A stretch of 64,000 nucleotides of DNA, from positions 62,001 through 126,000 of the forward strand of contig JAKOGH010000695.1 of NCBI GenBank assembly GCA_024811115.1, written 5' to 3'. This DNA is from Terana coerulea (Eukaryota > Basidiomycota > Agaricomycetes > Polyporales > Phanerochaetaceae). This document shows positions 46,486-57,714 of the stretch, piece by piece (within the stretch, counting starts at the first letter, position 1; every line of letters begins with the position of its first letter). A program made the position numbers and the translations under genes. The notes below the pieces were generated by a model. It did no database searches, was not told the DNA's origin, and saw only the letters and a list, made by a program, of their open reading frames with translations.

Positions 46486-48221
46486 TACACATTGTGAATC
46501 TTGTGGTACAGAAGGTTCTCAGTGAGCTCTTTGAAGTGGATGATCTGGCTCTTCAAGACTACTATGAGCTACACAAGCATGAGCCTTTCCACCATGACCC
46601 CCGACAAGGATGAAGACTTGCAACGCCCTCCGAGGATGAAGCAGATCAGGTCAGGAAGGATGATGATGAAGGCGGTGGTGATAATGACAATAATGACAAT
46701 GATGACGACTTTGGTCAGGATAAGTGGGCAGGGCAAAGTGTAGTCAAGAAAGTATGAAATCATGGGTCAAATCCAAATTTTTAGCTGTACTGACTTTGTC
46801 CTCTATCTAGCTTTGACTGATTTGCACCAAGATCATAGCCTCTCTGCAATGTCAATCCAAGTTTCGCAAGATCGTCCGACAGATGTATAAGGTAGGAGCA
46901 AGTGCCGATGATGATTGTCGCCGCAAGTTAATGGTCATCCCAGGGATGTAGTAACCCGGTGGAACTACACTCACCCCATGATCATTCGGGCACTCTTCAT
47001 GAAAGATATACGTAATGCCTAATGCTTCACTGCTTGATTAATTTCGGCTGATGTGGTGGTCTATCAGGCTGTCAACGCATAGGTATTTGCCAACCCAAAG
47101 CTGCGTGGGCTCTTGCTCACTGCTCAAGACTGGAAGCTACTCACCTAGCTTACTGACCTTCTTGATGTACATGTATTGTAAACGCTTGCACTTACTTTGC
47201 TGATCTGTACTAATCACCAGATATTCACTAAGGTTACGAAGGCCATGAGCTGTGCAGGGACTCCCACGCTCCCATTTGTACTCCCAATGTATGAGCGTGT
47301 GTGCCAGACCATGGACGACAGCACTAAGAACACCAAGCTTGAGCCGATCCTACGGGATGCCGCTGCCGCTAGTCATACAAAGCTTATGTTATACTACACC
47401 AAAGCAAAAGCATCACGTTATGTAGTGATTGCGAGTAGTGAGCTTCCTCTTCGCTTCTCAAACAATCTACGAAGCTGATTTGGTTGTAGTTCTCCATCTC
47501 TCTCTTCATCTGCGCTAGTTCAACAAGCTTGGATCCGACTTTGCAAAGAATGCCAGTGTGATTTTCAAGCATGTATATGACGAGTACACTGCGTTGGCGC
47601 CACTATTAACTGTCTCTGAGGCTGCTGTGCGGTCAGTGAGCAAAAACGGGAACACTTGGCTTCCTTTGATGAGGTCTGCGAGATTGATGACACATCTAGC
47701 ACATCTGCAAGCAGTTCAACGCCTGCCACAGCCGCATTGCCTACTCGAACTGAATTACAGCAGTACTTCGCTGGAGAAGAAGAGCCAATGTTGCCAGATG
47801 GGACCATACTTGGCTGGTGGAAGGTACTGTGACTGTTTCCAGCTTGGACGGCAACATCTGCTCACAATATGTCATGTGTAGATGCATGCAGGCGCATTTC
47901 CAATAATCAGCTGCATGGCGTGAGACTTCTTGCCATTCCTGCTACAAGTGTAGCAGTTGAACGGCTATTTTCTAAGTCGCGGCATCTCTGCACAGACTTG
48001 CGGTCTTCTTTCCATGCTGAGATGGTTACGGAGGCCATGTGTGCGAAGCTATGAATTCATGCAGAACTGCTTGATATACAAGAGCCCCGTCAGACCAAAT
48101 CTAAGCTTTTGCAGAAATAACTATGTATTTACTATATATAAACTGTTTACAACCATTTATTTACTATATACCATTTATTTACGTGAAAAATGTAAATGTA
48201 AACTAAATGGTTGGAGCCTTA

Positions 48222-48229
48222 CTGCTTAT
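48222..48229 (+). repeat. Right target-site duplication of the hAT element
   Basis: CTGCTTAT, one mismatch from TTGCTTAT at 41444-41451. Confidence 0.75.
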
Positions 48230-48412
48230 GTTTGGATTGTCTATTTTTTAATATGACAGCCACAATTGAACAACAAGTTGTAATCACTTTTAAATATTAT
48301 AACAGCTTTAAAAGAGTGACTGCTTCACAAATGACTAAGACCATCTATTTTGTATGTTTTTGTTAATAGGTTGGGCTAAAAAAGACAATTATAAAGCCCT
48401 CAACACAATGCA

Positions 48413-48488
48413 CACACATGGACTCAAATCCACAACCACCTCAGTTAACTCAATCGGAAGGTTAACAACTGTGCCATAGCGGCTTGGC
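48413..48488 (-). repeat. tRNA-like sequence, probable SINE head
   Basis: On the minus strand, TGGCACAGTTG (48477-48467) fits the Pol III A-box consensus exactly, and 36 nt later GATTTGAGTCC (48430-48420) matches 9 of 11 positions of the B-box. GTTAAC pairs with itself in between as a possible stem. The 5' end (GCCAAGC) has no complementary 3' acceptor strand, so it is not an intact tRNA. A tRNA-derived SINE fragment or tRNA pseudogene is the best reading. Confidence 0.45.
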
Positions 48489-48492
48489 TGTG

Positions 48493-48959
48493 TCCTCGCA
48501 CACATTATTCATGACCTACCAGGCCTGTTGAAGTGCCTCAACATCTCTGAAGTCTTCGCGTTTGGCGTCACCTTCATTTCCTCAGTCCCCCACTCCTAAC
48601 CAACACGTCAGCTGCGCCCATAATCACCTACCATGCCACCAAGGGCCCAAGTGGCGCTACATAACAGTGGGAGGTTGGGTGATGGATAGAGCAAGGCCAT
48701 GAAGGGAAGGGGCTCTTCTACAAACAAGGTGACGTGGCCGTCACACCGCATCCACCATTACTACCCAGAACCATTCACAACCGTACGCACGGCTTGCCGG
48801 ACAGCAGTTTTATAAGTAGGCACCACACAGCCCCTCTCGTTAACGAACGCGCGAACGCTCGTAGTCAAGCACGATGCAACATGCCCAACGCCAGCAAGCA
48901 AGCGTGACGCCGACACATAAAAAGCTTCGGCGCGCACGACACGATGCGTACGACACGTA
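48493..48959. other. No supported gene
   Basis: Unassigned sequence between the tRNA-like head and the family 2 miniature element. The part after about 48780 resembles the CACGATGC/GCCAACGC-containing units of the repeat at 49.4 kb and may be a diverged unit. Confidence 0.3.
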
Positions 48960-49310
48960 GCGATAGGCAGGGTTCGCAAACCCTCCAAGGGTTGGGCGCA
49001 GGCAGACAGAGGTAAGGGTAAGGGTTGAGGAAAGTTAACCCTTGTCTGGTAGGGGCCTGTATTCAAGCACCAGGCATGTTGCTAGAGAGGGCTGCAAGTG
49101 TTGTAAGTGCTTTCTATACCAATGCAAGCCACTCAAATAGAAGACTGATATTATAAGTAAGTGGGGAAAGCACTTAAAGCACTGTTTTCAGCCTATTTTG
49201 ACAAGGGTTTGAAGGGTAGCCCTTAACCCTTACCCTTCATGAGGGTGGGGGTGACGGAGGTAAGGGTAAGGGTTGCCCTCTGAGCATGAGGGTTTACCCT
49301 TGCCAATCAC
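48960..49310. mobile_element. Miniature TIR element, family 2 (351 bp)
   Basis: Second copy of the element at 46133. It begins GCGATAGGCAGGGTTCGCAA and ends TTTACCCTTGCCAATCAC, with TA at 48958-48959 and 49311-49312. It shares the interior sequence (GCTGCAAGTGTTGT.AGTGC, CAAATAGAAG) and the GGGTAA runs. The two copies differ at many positions, so the insertions are not recent. Confidence 0.85.
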
Positions 49311-49374
49311 TAACGACACGAACAGCGGCACAATGACGCACACAGCAGTGACGAACGTGTATAACGCCAACGCT

Positions 49375-49800
49375 GGCGCGTGGGGCATGGCAAAGCACGG
49401 CACGTGCAGGCCGACGTAAGTGAGCGCACCGCTATTACAAAGGGCCAACGCATAACCCATAGACCAGGGGCAGCAGTGTACACAGGCACGATGCCAAAGC
49501 AGCACGTGCACCACACCACGCCGCGCGCGAGACGTGGCAAAGCACGGCATGTGCAGGCCGATGTAAGCAAGCACGCCCGGCCGACACAAAGGGCCAGCAC
49601 ACAACGCGAGGACCAGGGCAGCGACCTACACAAGCGCAATGCCAACGAGTGCAGCACGCGCACTACGCTGGCGCCGGTGCATGGAATATGGCAAAGCACA
49701 ATGCGTCCAGACCGACATGGTGAGTGCGCCCCTGTCGAAGGGGCTGGTGCACGATATGAGGGGCAGAGTAGTGGCCTATGTAAGTATGTTACTGACAAAT
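49375..49800. repeat. Tandem repeat, ~148-bp unit, three copies
   Basis: The anchor TGGCAAAGCAC recurs at about 49387, 49533 and 49685. Each unit continues with GTGCAGGCCGA, an AAAGGGCCA or related block, an ACCAGGGGCAG block and a GATGCCAA/AATGCCAA block. The third unit is more diverged. Open frames here reflect the repeat, not a gene. Confidence 0.65.
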
Positions 49801-50899
49801 ACAACACACGGGCAAGTACGGCACCTGGTGTGTGGGCTTATCTGCACAGTATGAGTAGTTTAGTATCTTAGGTAGTTTAGTTTTGTGTGTAGATAACCAA
49901 ACATGCAATATAATGTATTAGCCCAGATCAGCAGGATCTCTCAAATGACCAGTCAAGCAGTAGTGGTATTATAGCTGCATGTAAGGAACAAAATAGGACA
50001 GTAAGAAACAGAATAGCAGAGAAGTAGTGCTAATTGCCCTAATATATAGAACAATTAAGACAATTAGCAAAGGACCTCACTAAACTGCCTTATTGGCCTT
50101 ATGTATCTATTTATCTAGTTGTGTTACTTTGATGCTTATGTGCAATGAATTAGTGCTTATCAGCAGGCATTAGGTAGAAATAGTAAGGGGGTTTTTTCAG
50201 ATGCTTTGCATAGCATTGAAGTCCGAGTAATGATTGAATCAACTTGCTGTTTACATTGGCGTGGATGCGTCAGCTACAAAAAGTATAGTGTACAAAGGAG
50301 GTGAAATCATGACCGAGGGGCAGGTAATCACAGCAAGTGAACAGAGTTCTGGCAAGTTGGCAAAGTTACAGCAAGTTAGCAAAGTTACGGCAACTGATGA
50401 AGGTTACGGCGGGGTTGGAAGATAGTTACAGTCGGTTACTTACGGTTTGTGATGGTTGTTTACGGCTGGGTTTCAATTTGTTGCAGTGTCTATTAAATGT
50501 GCAGAAGGGCTGCCATAGTGCTGTGCTAAAGCCTGGGAGAAGGGCCGGACAATTCCACAGAGCACAAATGCAGTCTGAGCTCTGAAAGGAGACAGTGGAT
50601 AGTGATACAAGAAACTCAAATGCAAGCCAAGTAAGTAGCAGTGTTAGAAGTAGCACAAAAATAGAGCAACGGCTGAAAAGGGGATAAGAATGAATCAAGT
50701 GAGCACAGGACCTAGGTGAATGGGGGTACTAACACAGACAAAATGACACAGCAAATGTGAAACCAGGAGTCGGAACAACTTGGAGTGTCCTTTGAAAGTC
50801 CACCTGTGCTAGGCTCACTGCCAAACGTAGTTCAAATCGTAGGGCGGACATGCCACGGCTCTCCCTATTTTGTGTATGGCACTGTAGCTCCGGGCAGTG
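49801..50899. other. No supported gene, repeat-rich
   Basis: Moderately AT-rich. Short GTTAC and CAAGTT repeats occur at 50345-50440. The frame at 50234-50425 (beginning MNQLAVYIGVDASATKS) has no recognised family. Confidence 0.3.
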
Positions 50900-53579
50900 T
50901 GGGCTTGTGTCGCGTCGAGGATTTTGTCCATGAAGCTATCGCTATACTCGGATTCCGGGTCTGTGTCCCAGGTATAACCCTCGTCCTTTTCGTCTTCCGA
51001 GCAGGGCCCAGACTCAGCGCACAACAGACATTCGTCATCGCCATCCGGTGCCGTAGAATTTGTCGTTACCATATGATCTAGCAGTGTGGTAAGCATGTAG
51101 TGAAAGCTGTATTGCAGGCCCCATATGATTCCGAACCACTCGTAGCAGCTCCCGGCACACAACGCTGCCAGCCTCATGACCCGAGCGATACCATGCTTCC
51201 ATCACCTTCAGTGTACCAGCTTGCAACGCAGTGGCGGGTGATGAAGGCTTCCACAGTACGTTGTCGGGGACAGATTTCGGGCTATAACGCAGGATGCATC
51301 TCTTCACTCCCCAGGTGCCATCATATTGAGGGCCAGTAACGATAGTCAGCCACTTGCGTTTGAATCCGGCGCGACATATAGCAAATACAAATTGATCTGG
51401 CAGCCAAAGCAAGATGTCAGCATCGTCAAACAGAGCATATGTACAGATATGAACTCCATACCATCAAAGCGGCGATCCAACCTTGTGTAAGTCAACCTTG
51501 TCTCCTCTGATGACAGGGCCTCCACCAGCCATACAAGGGTGCTGACGTCTGCGGGCGGAGTCTCCCGGCGGCCATGCCGAGTGAACTGCCAGTGATGATT
51601 AAGGCTCGCAGCTGCAAAAATCCAGCTGAACGCCCAGTTATGGGTACAACTACTTGCATGAAGAGACTGGATGTTCGAGAACGTTGCTGAGTGGATTGGC
51701 GGGTATTCAGGACCATCTTGTCCGCCCCACTCCACGCTGTCGAAACGTAGATGTCGCAAGCATCGAATAGCTCCGAGGCAACGGAAAAGTGAGGATAAGG
51801 ATGGCAGACGAAGTCTGCGCAGCTCAAGCCGATGTATGGTCTGAAGCTGTGCAAACCCGGGATGTAGAGTGGCCGGAAGAAGTGAAGCAGCACAGGCTGA
51901 TGAACGATAGTCTCGTTCCCAGCCGTATCTATGACATTGGCCCTTCGGGACCTGCCGTGCGGAGATCGAAAAGTCGATGCACGGTAATGTAATAGAACGT
52001 CTGGTCACTTTGAACCGTCCGGGTGTAGATCGCTCGCACGTGACTGTGCCCGCTCACTCAGAGCCGCTGTCTGGCTTCTCACTTTAGACTTGGAGCTCTG
52101 TGTTTGCGCGTAGTGCTACTTGTATAGTGGTATACTGCATTACAATGTCATATACATAAAATAAGGCAAAAGTGAACCGGAAGCCAGTGGCTGAAGTGAG
52201 TGAGGGTGTCTGAGAAAACAGAACACGCCGTCACATAGCAGATAAGTGTGAGCTGCGAGAAGGGTCCATGGTGATTTCAAAGGATGCGTATAAGGCCAGT
52301 TCACAGCCGACTTGACAGTTTCAATGGTTGAAGAGGGCGTAGACTCGCTGTAGATGGGGCCAAGCGACAAGACTCTAGATCAACGAGCTGGAAAATGGGA
52401 AACATACCGCAGAGCAGTCCCCTCAGACCCTTCCCCATAGGCATTTCCAAACCGTCTCTTCCCTACCCATGATGCTCTACGCCTGCGCGAACTCCAAAAC
52501 CTCCGCAATATTCGCCCAGCCAGTGTGGCCAGCTTGGCAGAACTGCCAGTCGCGTTTGAAGGCCTACACTTGTATTCGGCATCAGGGGGCAGAAGATGAG
52601 CGCATGAGAGAGATGTAACAGGCCCGGATGGCCCAGAGAGGATGAATCGAGACCAGGAGGGAGCAATGAGCGAGGGACGGTCGTCGTCGACACTGAGAGC
52701 AAGCCAGAGAGCCGTCACGTGCGAGCGATCTACACCCGGATGATCCAAACTCACCAGACGCTCTAACGAGCCAGTGAACATCGCTTTTCGATGTCCGACT
52801 CACTGGCCGAAAGCCTTGTGCTTTCGGAGTTTAGAGCGGATGGGAACGAGACTAGATGAACGAGGGAGGGACAGCTCGAGCGTAAGGCCGCATTGCATTT
52901 GCCGAAGGAGGTACAGAAGGAGGCGCGACGCCACACTGATCGAGCCCCAATATGGACAACGGATATTGCGTATATGCCTCTTCAAATAGCTGGATTGGCG
53001 AGAACGAAGGATGTTTGCGAGGTACGTGACGTCCTGGAACTCCCGGAGCACGACACTAGCAAATACAACGGGGCGTAGTCGGTAGCTCCATTGAGAGCAT
53101 GTGGTGGAAAGCCTGGAGACCGTCTTGGTCCAATCGCAGGGGGGCGTTGATGATCTACTCTGCTCGCGGAACACTTCCGTTAGGCAATCCAGAATGGAGC
53201 CGAAGACAATATCCTGCGGAGTTCGAGCCCATAAACTTGTTGTCATGGTAAACGAGGAGTCTGCAACCCAATTCTCGATGCCCAAATCGAAATCAAGCGC
53301 ATTTTCAGGACCAGACGCATCCGAGTCGTCGAAGGGGGAATATACATCATCGAGGTCCGCTATGTCCTCGATGCTGGTCGCAATGTCCAGATTCTCTGTG
53401 ACCCTGTCGTCATCTACGTTCTCGACACCAGTTGTGTCCTCGGGAATGGATGGGATGTCCAGATTCTCTGCGACGCTACCGCTATCTGGGTCGAACGGAG
53501 GTGAGGGCGGGAAGGAGATCATCCGGGCCGGTATTCTGCTGATGGGTAGCCAGTATTTAGCCTGGGGGTATAAGGTCAA
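50900..53579 (-). pseudogene. F-box-like protein, copy B, split by a TIR element
   Basis: Paralogue of the gene at 15472-17179. The first part (53579 to about 52800) has an acidic N-terminus, then an F-box-like region (TPQDIVFGSILDCL), WSYRLRPVVFASV and ILRSRQSSYLKRHIRNIRC, which match copy A closely. A 769-bp TIR element (51995-52763) interrupts it. The sequence resumes near 51950 with LQTIHRLELRRLRLPSLSSL, CTHNWAFSWIFAAASL and LVWLVEALS, then an intron (donor near 51467, acceptor near 51403) in the same place as in copy A, and an exon with PQYDGTWGVKR. The C-terminal part (51.1-50.9 kb) changes frame before an acidic tail (DGDDECLL). A stop or donor-like GTGAGT at about 52798 precedes the insertion. 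Not functional as written. Confidence 0.82.
51995..52763. mobile_element. TIR element, family 3 (769 bp), inside F-box-like copy B
   Basis: Ends GAACGTCTGGTCACTTTGAA and the reverse complement of GAGCGTCTGGTGAGTTTGGA; the inverted repeats extend through CCGGGTGTAGATCGCTCGCA and about 50 bp. TA flanks at 51993-51994 and 52764-52765. The interior has no transposase. The TIR sequence differs from families 1 and 2. Confidence 0.75.
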
Positions 53580-54146
53580 ATACGAGCAGGAGGTGGATGT
53601 TACTCAACGGTTGTGAGGTCGCACAAGACGATCACGGAGAGAGCAAGGAAGTGAAAAGAAAGGGCACTACAGCGCCAGTTCATCGCAAGAAAGAACTTTA
53701 TCATCTAGCGGCAAGGGCTAGATGCATCCTGCATAGCCCGTGGACGCTCACACTGCCCGTAGCCACCAAAGGGTCTTCCCCGCACATGACAGTGCCTCAC
53801 GGAGGTTTTGGACTATTGTATCGATCGCGGGTCTGTGCACAATCGCCACCTGGCTTGGTTCTTGTGGCAAGTCGAAGTCGCCCCAATCAGGGCAAGGCAT
53901 CCATAGAACCGGATGTGCTACTGGATGCTTGGAAGCATGTTGTTCTGCCAGGAGCCCAAGCTGCATCGGTTCCTTTCTGCAATGAATCAAAGTCGCGTAC
54001 TCAATCGTTCTAAACTCACTGAAAACTTGCACGGCAGCGCGACGGAAGCTCGACATGATAGGAATATTGACGATTGTGTAACGCATCTGACTTGGCTTTC
54101 TCACGTGCTGGAACATACACACTGATCTGTATGTTCGTCCATGTGC
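53580..54146. other. No supported gene
   Basis: Minus-strand frame 53748-54122 contains mildly protein-like sequence (MSSFRRAAVQVFSEFRTIEYATLIH) that recalls the C-terminal style of F-box family members, but it has no start or partner exon. It may be a relic of another family copy. Confidence 0.3.
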
Positions 54147-55275
54147 TTATGGATCAGAGTAGCACCGCCATTTCCCTTCTTCTTTATACCAGACCTGCCC
54201 CATCGGCAGTATTACCGTCTTCAGCGTCCGACACGCGTCGGCCCAGGTGGCCACGACGGTCCGCTCCTTCTCAACCGTGTATGCGTCTGTGGACTCGGGG
54301 GCCATAAATGTCATATATCGCAGCCCCGAAAACTCAGCGAGGCGTGGCGCCAGACTTGTGAGAATTGCCTGTGTAGGACGGTACATTGAGGTCAGTACGA
54401 TCCAAGCTACGAGAAAATCCGTAGGCGGCAGAAAGACGTACGTGGGAGCACGGAGTAGACAATATCACGACGTGCAGAGACTCGAGGCTCGGCATGCGCC
54501 TCGCGATCTCCGAGACGAGAACCTCCGGATTCTCCTCTTCTAGAGACAGCGCCGTCAACCGCTTGACAGGCGTGCTCGTCAGCGTCAGCGCATCCAGGGC
54601 ATGTAGCCGTGACATCGGGAACAGCGTCAACGCGACGTTCTCCACAGGCCTGTTCCGCAGGAAGAGCACCATGCATAAGTTGTCGAGGTGCACCGTCCGC
54701 AGGGTGTTCAGCTTCGGAAGGGCACTCGGGCTCAGGTGGATCGTCGAATGCTTGGGGTGGCCGCGGTAGCCGAGCTCGACAATGCTACGTTGCTGCCCGA
54801 GCCACTCGGCAAAGTCTTGAGTCAGTAGCGTTGAGGTGTGCAGCTTTTCGAGCTGAAACGACGTCCCGGAGAGGCACCAGGCGGTGTCTTTGTACCCATC
54901 CACTGCGGAGTACTCGAGGGTCAGTTCGCGGAGGTTGGGGACGGCCTGGAGAACGAGTTGGACTAGACGTAGGAGGTTGGAGCCGACGAGGTTGTCATGG
55001 AAGTCGATGTTGAGCGAGCGGACAAGCAACGCAGGATTTGGGAGACGGGGTGGGTGGCATGCAGGATTAGAAGCATTTACGAGCGTACGGAATAGTTGGA
55101 CACGTTGACGAGTCTTGCTGAAGTCGGGGTTTCGGTAAAGCGAGCGTGAAGCGACGGTGTAGAAGGTGCTGTTAGAGGAGACTACGCTAGCTAGAGCGGC
55201 TTGTTGTGTTTGGTTGAAGATAAGCTCTAGAACTTCTGCAGGTAGTCGGCCCAGCGGTGAGTTGTGAGCGATCAT
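54147..55275 (-). CDS. F-box protein
   Basis: Two exons, 55275-54442 and 54368-54147, give 351 residues. The F-box is at the very N-terminus (LGRLPAEVLELIFNQTQ, then a SNSTFYTVASRSLYRN segment). A leucine-rich-like body follows (SLNIDFH, NLRELTLEYS, LRTVHLDNL), and a C-terminal part typical of agaricomycete F-box proteins (LAPRLAEFSGLRYMTF and a Trp-x4-C-x2-L pattern). The open frame continues upstream to a Met at 55626 through a hydrophobic stretch; I chose 55275 because the F-box begins within a dozen residues of it. The intron is GT-AG, 73 nt, phase 0. It presumably recruits substrates to an SCF ubiquitin ligase; the substrate is unknown. It is not closely related to the copy A/B pair beside it. 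Confidence 0.82.
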
Positions 55276-56166
55276 GCTCTGACAAGGTTCCGTAGACAAA
55301 GATGAGGTCGACGTCTGAGATAGCCGCGTCAGATTCAGTTGTGATAGAAGAAACAGAGACACAAAACAGCATTTAAATGTACTCCATGTCATTTCAACGT
55401 TTTCGGTGGTCCTTCTCAAGCATTCGCGAGAAGCGACATGCGAGAAATTGGAATGTGGTATCACGTGATCACCATCGGAATATAAAATACATCTCCAGCT
55501 TGGAGAATGACGATACAGTGGGCAATTACGGGCTTCGTGACTGTCGCAGCAACGATGTATTTGCCCTCTGGTATCAAAGCGAGAAGTACAGGGGGCATAG
55601 AACTTTTGTGAAAGCATCCTGCTCATAACAGTGCGATCGCGTTAGCAGCAGGAAGCTTTACGGTATCGCACACTGCGAAGGCACATGCCTCCAAAAACAC
55701 TGTGGTACTCACGTCACAAATCCGAACTTATTCTCGCACTCCGAGTTGTGAAACAACCGTTGTCGCCAGGCTTCTCCGCAGCTGTGAAGTCCTGGGGCAA
55801 AAACCGTACGATTTGTAGCCCTTCGTAGTAACCAGATCCGACACAGGCTTCGTGGCGAGGGAAAGGATGTGCGATGGTGAGTCAGGCAGCGCCGCCTAGA
55901 ATTATTCTGGCTGAGTCTGGAGGTGGTGAGAGTGGCGGAGAGCGTGAGCGTTTAGGATGAGGTTCACAAAATAGGTGCGGCCCTGATGGCAACATTCAAA
56001 TTCGGAAGACGCCCGGCCCCCACCCCATCGGCTAAGGGATCGTACCACAAAATTGCGATCCCATAAAGCGGGCGTGGGTGTGTTCGGCCATCCCCAGGTT
56101 GCATCCCAACGACCACCAGCTCACCGGTCTTCACCTCGGACCTCGGACACGACGACGACGCCCAGG
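55276..56166. other. Divergent intergenic region, promoters of F-box gene and ERG25
   Basis: It separates two divergently transcribed genes. No gene is supported. Pyrimidine-rich stretches just before 56167 probably mark the ERG25 transcription start. I cannot identify a sterol-response element with certainty. Confidence 0.4.
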
Positions 56167-57398
56167 ATGTCGAACACGACGACTCTGCCGTTCAACCACG
56201 CCAGCGCGCTCTACGCAGAGACCGACTTCACGAAGCTCAACTGGATCGAGCTGCAGTGGGCGTCATGGTATCTGTGGATAGGAAACCCTGCGCTGGCAAC
56301 CGGTCTTGCCAGCTTCTTGCTGCACGAGGTGCGTCTCACTGTTATCCTGCTACAAGTTGTTCCTCTCAAACGCTTTGCAGGTCGTGTACTTTGGCCGAGC
56401 AATCCCATGGATTATCATCGACTCTATGCCGTACTTCCGTAAGTGGAAGCTGCAGCCTAACAAGATCCCGACGGTCGCGGAGCAGTGGGCCTGCACTAAG
56501 CAGGTGCTCTTCAGCCATTTCACGGTTGAACTCCCTCTTGTATGTCCTCACGATATGCATCGTCCAAGGCGAAATATTCACCTGTCTCGTCATGGTAGAT
56601 TTGGCTTTTCCATCCCATGGCCGAGTTCCTCGGCATGTCGACGCACCAGGTTCCTTTCCCGTCCTGGACGCAGATGCTTCCTCAGCTGTTTTTCTTCTTT
56701 GTCTTCGAAGACATGTTCCACTACTTCGGTATGCAACCCTTAACGTAAACCGGCTACATCAAAGTAATATTCCTTCCATTAGCTCACCAAGCGTTACACT
56801 GGGGTCCCCTCTACAAGCACATTCACAAGATCCACCACCAGTACCCCGCACCCTTCGGCCTTGCGGCTGAGTACGCCCACCCCGCAGAGGTCTTCATCCT
56901 CGGCACTGGCACCATCCTTGGCCCCATCCTGTACTGCGGCTTCCGCCAGGATCTGCACATCTTCACCGTCTACATCTGGATCACCCTCCGTCTATTCCAG
57001 GCTATTGACGCACACAGCGGCTACGGTACGCCTGAATGTTCTTTCGAGCTGTACGTGAACCTGACAATGTTCCGTTGCTAGACTTCCCGTGGTCGCTGCA
57101 GCACATTCTGCCGTTCTGGTCCGGCGCGGAGCACCACGACTTCCACCACATGGCGTTCGTGAACAACTTCTCGACCTCCTTCCGCTGGTGCGACCGCCTC
57201 TTCGGCACGGACGACAAGTACCGTGCCTACTGCTCGCGCCTCGACGCCGCGAAGAAGTCCGGCCTGAGCGCGGAGGAGTACGCGAAGATGGAGATCAAGC
57301 TGAACGAGGAGGCCGAGCGCGCCGGCGTCGAGGCGGAGAAGGTCGCGGAGTCGGCTGACTTCTCCTCGGGCTGGTCGAAGAAGACCAAGGTCGCATAA
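56167..57398 (+). CDS. ERG25: C-4 methylsterol oxidase
   Basis: Fatty-acid-hydroxylase superfamily di-iron enzyme of the ER membrane that oxidises the C-4 methyl groups of 4,4-dimethyl sterols in ergosterol synthesis. Exons 56167-56328, 56381-56539, 56599-56728, 56783-57025 and 57082-57398 encode 336 residues with no frame problem. The three histidine clusters that bind iron are present: HQALH (spanning the exon 3/4 junction), HKIHH and HHDFHH. Hydrophobic segments precede them ([28 protein letters not shown]). The C-terminus is Lys/Glu/Ala-rich and ends KKTKVA. The ATG at 56167 begins MSNTTTLPF; an upstream in-frame Met exists but would add non-conserved residues. The intact reading contrasts with the frameshifted conserved genes elsewhere in the window. 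Confidence 0.93.
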
Positions 57399-57714
57399 GT
57401 CGACGGGTTTAGATGAGGGTTTTCGGGAGAAAGTAGGATATCACCTCACACCTTGTGCTTAATTGCTGTACATCTCGCATCTATAATACCCTAGACGGTC
57501 AAACTTCTGTGTGTGGTCTGTCTGATATGTTCGATGAAGACTACTCTGTCATCGCGGCATTCTGGTTAACCCAAGGTCATCTGGTGAGTGTTGCGACCTC
57601 CTACGGTTAGGGCCCCTTCACTGAGAGTGGTTCTAGCTCATGCTGACCAAACCAACTGCAGGTTGACGCGCGCAACACGACCTTCGCCGAGGTGTATCAA
57701 TACCGACTCACACT
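57399..57714. other. 3' flank of ERG25
   Basis: No gene is seen; it runs into the directly repeated unit. Confidence 0.35.

Larger units (their letters stand above)
42160..48054 (+). pseudogene. hAT transposase remnant with BED finger
   Basis: Pieces in order: a Met-rich start near 42160 that stops after 15 codons; Ser-rich sequence 42536-42860; a BED-type zinc finger near 43620-43700 (GMRWQYKCLYCK) whose continuation appears only after 44650 (FLGNLATHIKDSHL); an RNase-H-fold segment with ADSWTTRQMVFTFAGIIGSF (45240-45300) and LGITMDNAATND (45990-46040), the usual positions of catalytic Asp residues; IRCLAHVV just before the nested element at 46133; NLVVQKVLSELF after it; and the C-terminal hAT dimerisation signature (AIPATSVAVERLFSKSRHLC) near 47935-47995. 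Many stops interrupt it. The family assignment is firm, activity is not possible as written. Confidence 0.88.
41452..48221 (+). mobile_element. hAT-superfamily DNA transposon, 6.77 kb, decayed
   Basis: The ends are TAAGGCTCCAACCATATAGT on the left and the reverse complement of TAAGGCTCCAACCATTTAGT on the right, and subterminal AT-rich repeats (TTTATTTAC, GTAAATAAATGG) occur at both ends. An 8-bp target duplication flanks it. Inside are pieces of a hAT transposase on the plus strand: a BED-type finger, RNase-H-fold segments and the C-terminal dimerisation motif. Stops and frame changes show that it is no longer autonomous. It carries at least one nested insertion (46133-46485) and two non-coding interruptions at about 43710-44640 and 45500-45920. 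Confidence 0.9.

Noticed and set aside
48413..48488. Functional tRNA gene
   Set aside because: A- and B-boxes are present, but the 5' and 3' ends cannot form an acceptor stem.
52380..52803. Minus-strand frames inside the family 3 TIR element as a transposase
   Set aside because: They are short and Arg/Ser-rich, with no catalytic DDE pattern visible.
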